From Cellulosimicrobium marinum (GTDB lineage: Bacteria; Actinomycetota; Actinomycetes; Actinomycetales; Cellulomonadaceae): a stretch of 64,000 nt of DNA. The translations under genes were made by a program, and so were the position numbers. Under the pieces are notes generated by a model. It saw only the letters and a program-made list of their open reading frames with translations, was not told the origin of the DNA and searched no databases. Below, piece by piece: positions 58,344 to 64,000 of the stretch; within the stretch, counting starts at the first letter, position 1, and the number at the start of each line of letters is the position of its first letter. The stretch spans positions 372,001 to 436,000 of the forward strand of contig NZ_JAJBZH010000002.1 of assembly GCF_020551945.1 (NCBI RefSeq), given 5' to 3'.

Positions 58344-58440
58344 CAGGTCGGGCGGCCGCGCCGGGTCTACCATCCGCGCCGCTCGTTCCTCGCGTCGCTC
58401 CCGCCAGACCCGCCACGACCCGGCACAGCCGCCCGACCTG
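58344..58440. repeat. 97-bp palindromic element, copy 2
   Basis: Arms starting CAGGTCGGGCGGC (58344-58366) and ending GCCGCCCGACCTG (58417-58440) enclose a centre almost identical to copy 1 at 14170-14270 (two changes visible in about 48 bases). It lies between the NDH-2 start and the acyl-CoA ligase end, after a 21-bp array. Confidence 0.85.
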
Positions 58441-58476
58441 AGCTCGAGCGTGGGCGCACCTCGACGGACGCCGGTT

Positions 58477-60291
58477 CTACCTCGCGGTCGCCCGGTCGGG
58501 GCGGTCAGGGCGGTGGTGCTCGACGTCGTCGCGTCCGAGGAGGTCGTCGCGGACCGTGCGGCGCAGCACCTTGCCGATCTGCGAGCGGGGAAGGTCGGGC
58601 ACGACGGCGAGCGCGCGCGGCAGGGCGTACCGGGCGAGACGACGCTCGCCCCACTCGCGGACCGCGGCGAGGTCGACGCGCGGGGGCGCGGGGGCGCCGT
58701 CGGGCCCGTCGTCGTCGAGGACGACGACCGCCGCGACGCGCTCGTCGGAGCCCGCACCGGGCAGGCCGACGACGGCGACGTCGCGCACCCCCGGCATGTC
58801 CCGCAGGTGGTCCTCCACCTGCGAGGGGTACACCTTGAAACCGCCGGTGACGATCATCTCCTTGATGCGGTCCACGAGCGTGACCGTGCCGGCGTCGGGC
58901 CCCTCCAGGGGCACCTCGACGACGTCGCCCGTGCGCAGCCAGCCGCCGTCGAGGAGCTGCTGGGCGGTCTCGTCGGGCCGGTTCCAGTAGCCGGCGAACA
59001 CCTGGGGGCCGCGCACGAGGAGCTCGCCCCGCACGGTGGGGACGCCGTCGTCGCCCGGGGTGGGCTCGGCGTCGTGCAGGTCGCCCGTGTCGAGCGCGTC
59101 GGGGTCGACGACGCGCACGTCGGTGCTCGGGAACGGCAGCCCGAGGGTGCCGGGCCGGCGGTCGTCGGAGCACGGGTTGCCGAGGGAGATCGGCGACGTC
59201 TCCGTCATCCCGTACCCCTCGATGAGCAGGCCGCCGGTCGTGTCCTCCCACCGGGAGGCCGTCTCGGCGGTGATGGGCATGGCACCCGCGAACGCGAGGC
59301 GGATCGAGGTCAGGTCGGTCCGGGCGTCGGAGGCGGCGGTGACGATGCGGTCGAACATCGGTGCGACGCCCGGCAGGAACGTCGCCGGGCGGCGTGCCTG
59401 CGCGGCGACGAACGCGTGGGCGTCGAACGTCGGGAACGCGACGAGCGTCGCGCCGATCCGTGCCGGGAGCGTGAGGCAGAACGTCAGGCCGAACGCGTGG
59501 AAGAACGGCAGCACGCCGTAGACCGTCTCCTCGCCCTCGGTGAACGACGCCCACGCCTGGCCCTGCACGACGTTCGCCACGAGGTTGCGGTGCGTGAGGA
59601 CCGCGCCCTTCGGCGTGCCCGTGGTGCCACCGGTGTACTGGACGAGCGCGACGTCGTCGGCGTCCGGGAGCGGCAGCGTCGGGGGCAGGCGGCGCGCCCG
59701 GGCCACGAGGCGGTGCCAGTCCGCGACGCCCGCGGGGACGGGTCCGCGCAGCGCGTCGCGCTGGGCGCGGGCGCGGGCGACGGGCAGCCGCAGCGCGAGG
59801 CGCGACGAGCGGGGCAGGTCCCGTGCGAGGTCGACGGCGACGACGGTGCGCAGGGCGGGCGCGTCCGCGCGGGCGTCGAGCACGGCGGGGACGGCCTTCG
59901 TCCACGCGAGCGCGACGACGGCGCCCGAGTCCGCGAGCTGGTGCCCCAGCTCCGTGGCCGTGTACGTGGGGTTGTGCTCGACGACGACGGCGCCGAGCCG
60001 CAGCGTCGCGTAGAACGCCACGACGTGCGCGGTGCCGTTCGGCAGCACGAGCGCGACCCGGTCCCCGCGACGCACGCCGAGGTCGTGCAGGGCGCTCGCG
60101 GCACGCTCCACCTCGGCGGCCAGGTGCGCGTACGTGGTGGTGGCGCCGAAGAAGTCGACGGCGACGCGCTCGGGCCAGCGCGCGGCCGCGCGCCGCAGCG
60201 CGGCCGGGACGGGCTCGTCGGGGATCTTCACGTCGGCCGGGACGCCCGGCGCGTACCGGGCGGTCCAGGGCCGGGTCGCGAGCAGGTTCAC
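58477..60291 (-). CDS. Long-chain fatty-acid-CoA ligase-like AMP-forming enzyme
   Basis: A 604-residue adenylate-forming enzyme. GTG at 60289-60291 begins just inside the operator-bearing region. The AMP-binding P-loop is VALVQYTGGTTGTPKGAVLT, followed by VLPFFHAFGLTFC, GYGMTETSPISLGNP and LRTGDVVEV (Asp). The C-terminal lysine domain is DRIKEMIVTGGFKVYPSQVE with PRSQIGKVLRR. This pattern is that of FadD-like ligases which activate fatty acids with ATP and CoA. The chain length is not predictable. A TetR-type palindrome directly upstream fits lipid-responsive control. Confidence 0.9.
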   Translation of the reverse strand: MNLLATRPWTARYAPGVPADVKIPDEPVPAALRRAAARWPERVAVDFFGATTTYAHLAAEVERAASALHDLGVRRGDRVALVLPNGTAHVVAFYATLRLGAVVVEHNPTYTATELGHQLADSGAVVALAWTKAVPAVLDARADAPALRTVVAVDLARDLPRSSRLALRLPVARARAQRDALRGPVPAGVADWHRLVARARRLPPTLPLPDADDVALVQYTGGTTGTPKGAVLTHRNLVANVVQGQAWASFTEGEETVYGVLPFFHAFGLTFCLTLPARIGATLVAFPTFDAHAFVAAQARRPATFLPGVAPMFDRIVTAASDARTDLTSIRLAFAGAMPITAETASRWEDTTGGLLIEGYGMTETSPISLGNPCSDDRRPGTLGLPFPSTDVRVVDPDALDTGDLHDAEPTPGDDGVPTVRGELLVRGPQVFAGYWNRPDETAQQLLDGGWLRTGDVVEVPLEGPDAGTVTLVDRIKEMIVTGGFKVYPSQVEDHLRDMPGVRDVAVVGLPGAGSDERVAAVVVLDDDGPDGAPAPPRVDLAAVREWGERRLARYALPRALAVVPDLPRSQIGKVLRRTVRDDLLGRDDVEHHRPDRPDRATAR

Positions 60292-60301
60292 CCCGCCACC
60301 G

Positions 60302-60323
60302 TAACCTACGGTTGCGTAGGTTA
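60302..60323. promoter_or_regulatory. TetR-type operator palindrome
   Basis: TAACCTACG (60302-60310) and CGTAGGTTA (60315-60323) form a perfect 9-bp inverted repeat around GTTG. It lies 10 bases before the acyl-CoA ligase start and covers the stop codon of the upstream gene. Such TAACCTACG palindromes are typical of TetR regulators of lipid genes. Confidence 0.65.
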
Positions 60324-60635
60324 TGTGTCGCCCGGGTGACCAGGCGGTCGGACCGGGCGCCACCGCGCGCCCATCCTGCGCGCCACCGACGTGCCCGACG
60401 TCGCGGCCAGCCCCCGCACCGCCGTCACCACTACCCCTGCTACCTCGCGCGCCGCGTCGTCGCCGTCCGCGAGGAAGCGCACCGTGACGCGGGCCTCCCC
60501 GCGCACCACCCCGACGTCGTACGCCTCGACCGTCGTGCGCACGCGCGCCGCCTCCACCGCGGCGGGCAGCACCGCCACCGGGTCCGCACCCGGGCGCAGC
60601 AGCCCCACGGCGAGGGACACGCGGTACGACGTCAC
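60321..60635 (-). CDS. Small hypothetical protein
   Basis: A 104-residue protein I do not recognise. It starts at GTG 60633-60635, seven bases after the stop of the upstream lipoprotein gene, suggesting one transcript. It reads VAVLPAAVEAARVRTTVEAY, GEARVTVRFLADGDDAAREV, then VVVTAVRGLAATSGTSVARR, an alpha/beta pattern with no motif. Its stop codon lies inside the operator palindrome at 60302-60323, so transcription of this gene would pass through the ligase promoter. Confidence 0.6.
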   Translation of the reverse strand: MTSYRVSLAVGLLRPGADPVAVLPAAVEAARVRTTVEAYDVGVVRGEARVTVRFLADGDDAAREVAGVVVTAVRGLAATSGTSVARRMGARWRPVRPPGHPGDT

Positions 60636-60642
60636 GCGACCC

Positions 60643-61176
60643 TCACGTCCCGGCGAGCGCCGGGCCGTCGCAGGGCGAGGCGTCCACGGGCCCGCGCAGG
60701 CCGACGCGTGCGGTCGCGCCGTCGACCGTGACGGTGAGGAGCCACCCGGCCGCGTCCTGCGCCTCGACGACGACGTCGCCGCCGTGCTCGGTGTCGTGCG
60801 GCCCGGTGGCCGGGTCGAAGCCGTGGGCGTCGAGCACGTCCGCGAGCGCGTCCGGCACGTCGTCGAGCGCGGCGACGGCCGTGGCGGGGTCGACGTCGGC
60901 GCGGGCCTCCGGCAGCACCACCGAGCACGTGCCGTCGGGCTGCGCGCTGAGCTCGGGGCCGTCCGGCCCGACGGTCGAGGCGTCGGCCCACGCCGCGTCG
61001 GGGAGGACGGGGCCCAGGGCGTCGAGGGCGTCGGCCCGCAGGTCCGTGTAGGCGGGGAGCGCGTCGGCGGGCGCCGGGGGCGGGGCGGTGGGCACGTCGT
61101 CGGCGGTGCAGCCCCCGAGGGCGACCGTGCCGACGAGGGCGCCGGCGAGCGTGACGAGGACCGCGGACCTGCGCAT
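60643..61176 (-). CDS. Hypothetical lipoprotein
   Basis: A 177-residue lipoprotein. ATG at 61174-61176 follows GGAGGGGGAGATCC. The lipobox is VALGGC. The domain after the linker (LRADALDALGPVLPDAAWAD, then CSVVLPEARADVDPATAVAA, then WLLTVTVDGATARVGLRGPV) is not one I know; a pair of cysteines (TCSVV and SPCDGP) may bridge. It diverges from the calpain-like gene, whose start is 165 bases away. It could be an immunity or partner protein, but there is no direct support. Confidence 0.72.
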   Translation of the reverse strand: MRRSAVLVTLAGALVGTVALGGCTADDVPTAPPPAPADALPAYTDLRADALDALGPVLPDAAWADASTVGPDGPELSAQPDGTCSVVLPEARADVDPATAVAALDDVPDALADVLDAHGFDPATGPHDTEHGGDVVVEAQDAAGWLLTVTVDGATARVGLRGPVDASPCDGPALAGT

Positions 61177-61340
61177 GGATCTCCCCCTCCGGCGGCGCGG
61201 CGCCGCCCGGCGTGGACGGTACCACCGGGCGGCGGCCGGTGGATGGGGAGCGCGCCCCTGGCCGCGGGGTCGTCGACCCGCTAACGTCACGCCCGGTCGG
61301 CACGTGGACGAGCCGGTCGGCGGGTGGACGAGGGGGACGG

Positions 61341-62429
61341 ATGGGCGGCATGTACGGGGCGGATGTCGCGGCGCTGCGCGAGCTCGGGGGCCGGGTGGCG
61401 ACGGCGGGCGGTGCGCTGGCGCAGGCGCGGGGCGAGATCGACGCGCGCCTCGCGTCGTGCGGGTGGCACGGCGCGGACGGCGACGCGTTCCGGCAGGACT
61501 GGGCCTCGACGCTCGGCCCGCGGCTCGCCGCGGCAGCGCTCCTCCTGGAGGAGGCGGCGACGGCGCTGCGCCGCGACGCCGACCAGCAGGAGGGCGCGAG
61601 CACCGACGGCGGTGGGCCCGGTGGCGCCCCGGGTGCCGGGGACCGCGGGGCGCCGGGCGGGGACCGCAGCACGCCGGACGGCGACCGGCCCGGCGACCCC
61701 GGCCTCACCGACGGCCTGGGCGAGTACGACGAGGAGAACCCGGTGGGCGACCTCCCGCTGGACGACGCCGCCGTGGACCCGGACCAGATCAAGCAGGGGC
61801 AGCTCGGCGACTGCTGGCTGCTCGCCGGTCTCGGCGCGATCGCGCACGACGACCCGGGCTTCTTCCGCGAGCACATGGTGCGCAACGAGGACGGCACGTG
61901 GACCGTGACGATGTACGACGACGGCGAGCCCGTGGAGATCACGGTCGAGCCGACGATCCCGGAGAACGGCGTGCGCGACCCCGACGGGGACCCGAACTGG
62001 GCGTCGATCTACGAGAAGGCGGCGGCCGAGTACTTCGGCGGCGACTACGCCGACCTCGACGGTGGCTTCACGAGCGACGCGTTCGAGGCGATCACGGGGG
62101 CGCAGGCCGACCGCAGCGGCGAGCTGGACCTCGCGGAGATCCAGGACCGTCTCGCCGACGGGCCCGTCGCCGTCGGCACGGAGGACGACGACGCGTTCTG
62201 GTTCTGGGAGGACGAGGTCGACGACTCGCGGATCGTGCCCAACCACGCGTACGTCGTGGACGAGGTGCGGGAGGTCGACGGCGAGCTGAAGATCCACGTC
62301 GTCAACCCGTGGGGGCCTGACGGCGGGTCGCTCGACGGGGAGAACAAGGTCGGCGACCTGTGGCTCACCGAGGCGGAGTACCAGGCGAACTTCGACTCCG
62401 TGTACTCCGTCCCGTCGACGAAGGGCTGA
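61341..62429 (+). CDS. WXG-module calpain-like cysteine protease
   Basis: A 362-residue protein. ATG 61341 follows GAGGGGGACGG. Residues 1-92 (MYGADVAALRELGGRVATAG, then CGWHGADGDAFRQDWASTL, then LRRDADQQEGASTDGG) form the WXG100-type module also found at 45405. A Gly/Asp/Pro linker (about 93-135) leads to a calpain-type protease (about 140-362). The catalytic Cys158 is in GQLGDCWLLAGL, His302 in VPNHAYVVDEV and Asn322 in HVVNPWGPDGG, the standard C-H-N triad. Papain-fold calpain domains are rare in bacteria. Export by a type VII-like system and action on a target cell or wall protein are inferred from the fusion. Confidence 0.83.
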   Translation: MGGMYGADVAALRELGGRVATAGGALAQARGEIDARLASCGWHGADGDAFRQDWASTLGPRLAAAALLLEEAATALRRDADQQEGASTDGGGPGGAPGAGDRGAPGGDRSTPDGDRPGDPGLTDGLGEYDEENPVGDLPLDDAAVDPDQIKQGQLGDCWLLAGLGAIAHDDPGFFREHMVRNEDGTWTVTMYDDGEPVEITVEPTIPENGVRDPDGDPNWASIYEKAAAEYFGGDYADLDGGFTSDAFEAITGAQADRSGELDLAEIQDRLADGPVAVGTEDDDAFWFWEDEVDDSRIVPNHAYVVDEVREVDGELKIHVVNPWGPDGGSLDGENKVGDLWLTEAEYQANFDSVYSVPSTKG

Positions 62430-62434
62430 CCGCG

Positions 62435-62698
62435 ATGACTCAGGAGACGACCACCGCCGCGCAGGGCGAGCAGCCGACGTTCGCGGGCGTGCGCGTCGGG
62501 GTGATGCGCGTGGGGGTGCGCGGCGACCGGGCGCGGGTCCAGCTCGCGGTGCGCAGCCCGCACCGTCAGGACGTCGTGGTGGTGGACCGCGGCGGCAGCG
62601 TGGACCTGCACGGCGCGGGGACGCTGCACGTGGACGCGGTCGACGGGGTCGAGGGGAGCTCGCGCGGCACGGTGACGTTCACGTTCGAGCCGGCGTGA
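62435..62698 (+). CDS. Small partner protein of the calpain
   Basis: An 87-residue beta-rich protein starting at ATG 62435, five bases after the calpain stop, so the pair is surely cotranscribed. The sequence (FAGVRVGVMRVGVRGDRARV, then VRSPHRQDVVVVDRGGSVDL, then RGTVTFTFEPA) is compact and lacks cysteines. I cannot name a family. Placement right after a protease with a delivery module suggests an inhibitor/immunity protein or a chaperone. Confidence 0.65.
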   Translation: MTQETTTAAQGEQPTFAGVRVGVMRVGVRGDRARVQLAVRSPHRQDVVVVDRGGSVDLHGAGTLHVDAVDGVEGSSRGTVTFTFEPA

Positions 62699-62768
62699 CC
62701 GACAGGACCGCCACGAGGGCCAGGAGAATCACCGTGTCCGCGACCCGACGTGCTGCGACAATCCGAGG

Positions 62769-63488
62769 ATGACCACCGCCGCCCCCGCCACCGAGCTCGC
62801 GTCCTCCGCCCTCACGGGCACCCTCCTCGCCGTCTGCCGCGTCCACGGTCTCCTGCCCGACGCGGGGACGGTCGGCGTGACGGCCATCGACAAGCGGCCC
62901 GTCGACGGGCCGGTCAAGGCGCGACGTCTCGGCCTGTACGCCGACGTCCAGGCGGACCGCGCCAACCACGGCGGTGCCGACCAGGCCGTGTACGCGTACG
63001 GGCAGGACGACGCCGACTGGTGGGCCGGCGAGCTCGGGCGCGACGTCCCTCCGGGCCTGTTCGGGGAGAACCTGCGCGTGCAGGGGATCCCGGTGAGCGG
63101 CGCCCTCGTCGGCGAGCGGTGGTCGGTCGGGACGGCGCTGCTCGAGGTGACCCAGCCCCGCACCCCGTGCGCGACGTTCGCCCGTCGCCTCGACGAGGCC
63201 GGATGGGTCAAGCGGTTCACGGTGGCGAACCGGACCGGGGCCTACCTGCGGGTCGTGCGGCCGGGCGAGGTGCGCGCCGGTGACACGGTCACCGTCTGCT
63301 ACCGGCCGGAGCACGGGGTCGGTCTCGCGGACTGGTTCGGCGCGTGGACGACGCGCGGTGCCGACCCGGCGCGGGCGGCCGGGCTCGCGCAGGCGCTGCT
63401 CGCGGCGCACCTCGGCGGCGACGTGACCCTCACCGACGAGATGCTCGCCCGCGCCGAGACCGCCGCGGGCCGCCGCATCGAGGACTGA
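62769..63488 (+). CDS. MOSC-domain protein (YiiM-like)
   Basis: A 239-residue MOSC protein. ATG 62769. The MOSC fold is recognised by RRLGLYADVQADRANHGGADQAVYAYGQDDADWW (read as NHGGADQAVYAY), GLFGENLRVQG, LLEVTQPRTPCATFARRL (the conserved Cys) and GAYLRVVRPGEVRAGDTVTV. Relatives carry a molybdenum cofactor bound through this Cys and reduce N-hydroxylated compounds; some, like YiiM, reduce 6-hydroxylaminopurine. The C-terminal extension (VGLADWFGAWTTRG onward) is also as in YiiM. Confidence 0.88.
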   Translation: MTTAAPATELASSALTGTLLAVCRVHGLLPDAGTVGVTAIDKRPVDGPVKARRLGLYADVQADRANHGGADQAVYAYGQDDADWWAGELGRDVPPGLFGENLRVQGIPVSGALVGERWSVGTALLEVTQPRTPCATFARRLDEAGWVKRFTVANRTGAYLRVVRPGEVRAGDTVTVCYRPEHGVGLADWFGAWTTRGADPARAAGLAQALLAAHLGGDVTLTDEMLARAETAAGRRIED

Positions 63489-63522
63489 CGCGCTCGGCGT
63501 CTGCGGACGACGCCGGTCGCGG

Positions 63523-64000
63523 TCAGCGTCCGGCGCGCGGCACCCGGGGGGCGCGCGGACCGCGCGGCGGCTCGTTCGGCGGCCACTCGCCGTCGTCCGA
63601 GCCGTCGTCCGCGCTGAAGAGCAGGTCGTGCAGGCGCACCTGTACGTCCTCGACGTCCGGGACGTCGTGCAGCTCCAGGCCGGGCTTGTCCGTCGCGTCC
63701 GAGATGACGAGGGTGCCGCACCCGAAGAGCCGGTCGATCGGGCCCTTCTCGTAGTTGACGTCGTTGATGCGGTAGAGCGGGATGTCACGGCCCGTGCGCG
63801 TGACGATCCCCGAGCGCATCGCGATGCGCTTGTTCGTCACCGTGTACTCCGTGGTGCGCCAGCGCAGCCACGGCACCCCGACCCAGATCACCGCCGCGAC
63901 GACCGCGACACCGACGGCGGCCCAGCGCGCCACGTCGTCCGGCACGAGCAGCAGCGCGACGACCGCCCCCGCGACGAGGAGCACCAGCAGGACGAGCGGC
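63523..64000 (-). CDS. PH-domain (bPH2/YdbS-like) membrane protein, 5' part outside window
   Basis: The gene enters from the right edge; 159 codons are visible. The first part reads PLVLLVLLVAGAVVALLLVP and VGVAVVAAVIWVGVPWL, two membrane helices. A bacterial PH domain (bPH2) follows: TTEYTVTNKRIAMRSGIVTR, then IPLYRINDVNYEKGPIDRLF, then GCGTLVISDATDKPGLELHD. The acidic, proline-rich tail ends WPPNEPPRGPRAPRVPRAGR. This is the common YdbS-like design, a membrane protein of unknown function. The true start is beyond position 64000. Confidence 0.85.
   Translation of the reverse strand, partial: PLVLLVLLVAGAVVALLLVPDDVARWAAVGVAVVAAVIWVGVPWLRWRTTEYTVTNKRIAMRSGIVTRTGRDIPLYRINDVNYEKGPIDRLFGCGTLVISDATDKPGLELHDVPDVEDVQVRLHDLLFSADDGSDDGEWPPNEPPRGPRAPRVPRAGR

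Overview
The window is about 64 kb of very G+C-rich DNA (roughly three quarters G+C by eye). Its many GTG starts, short 4-bp gene overlaps, WXG100-type proteins, SAM-IV-like riboswitch, two-domain laccase and GH19 chitinases point to an actinobacterium. The mix of secreted polysaccharide- and protein-degrading enzymes suggests the Cellulomonas/Cellulosimicrobium/Promicromonospora group of Micrococcales; that placement is inference. I annotate 58 protein genes (two cut by the window edges), one riboswitch, several operators and many hairpins and short repeats. I see no rRNA, tRNA, CRISPR array, IS transposase or prophage.

Layout. 1-4 kb: a surface LVIVD protein, a DUF305 lipoprotein and a WXG-like gene pair. 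4-18 kb: secreted or metabolic enzymes (L-asparaginase, PLP decarboxylase, ScyD/E-like propeller, secreted EEP nuclease/phosphatase, VOC protein, two GH19 chitinases, DHA2 exporter, phosphatase). 18-22 kb: membrane and hypothetical genes, one behind a SAM-IV-like riboswitch. 22-30 kb: three large consecutive exported redox proteins (two-domain laccase; ThuA/discoidin/sorbosone-dehydrogenase/PKD/DUF1080 fusion; cupredoxin with six Ig-like repeats), the most distinctive locus. 30-31 kb: an MNT nucleotidyltransferase with an odd truncated-looking partner. 31-42 kb: lipoproteins, a VWA protein, an HNH nuclease of lower G+C, an FAD monooxygenase and small conserved genes. 42-44 kb: a secreted phosphatase behind a PHO-box-like site. 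44-46.4 kb: a WXG-module effector-like operon. 46-49 kb: a UPF0303 protein, a coiled-coil protein and a DEDDh exonuclease with BRCT domain. 49.5-53.6 kb: ugpAEBQ (glycerophosphodiester uptake and hydrolysis). 53.7-60.6 kb: an NAD(P)-binding protein, a secreted M28 aminopeptidase, a PASTA lipoprotein, type II NADH dehydrogenase and an acyl-CoA ligase with a TetR-type operator. 61-63 kb: a calpain-like protease fused to a WXG module with a small partner. 62.8-64 kb: a MOSC protein and a PH-domain membrane protein.

How parts work together. The 22-30 kb trio reads as an extracellular electron route: a sugar dehydrogenase passing electrons to a cupredoxin and on to a laccase and oxygen. The dehydrogenase and cupredoxin proteins share an unusual cysteine-bearing module of about 80 residues. 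Three secreted hydrolases far apart in the window (asparaginase, phosphatase, aminopeptidase) share another C-terminal module. Two proteins 15 kb apart (an effector-like protein and a calpain) share an N-terminal WXG delivery module. Intergenic spacers carry at least three families of related short repeats, including a composite array-plus-palindrome element present twice 44 kb apart.
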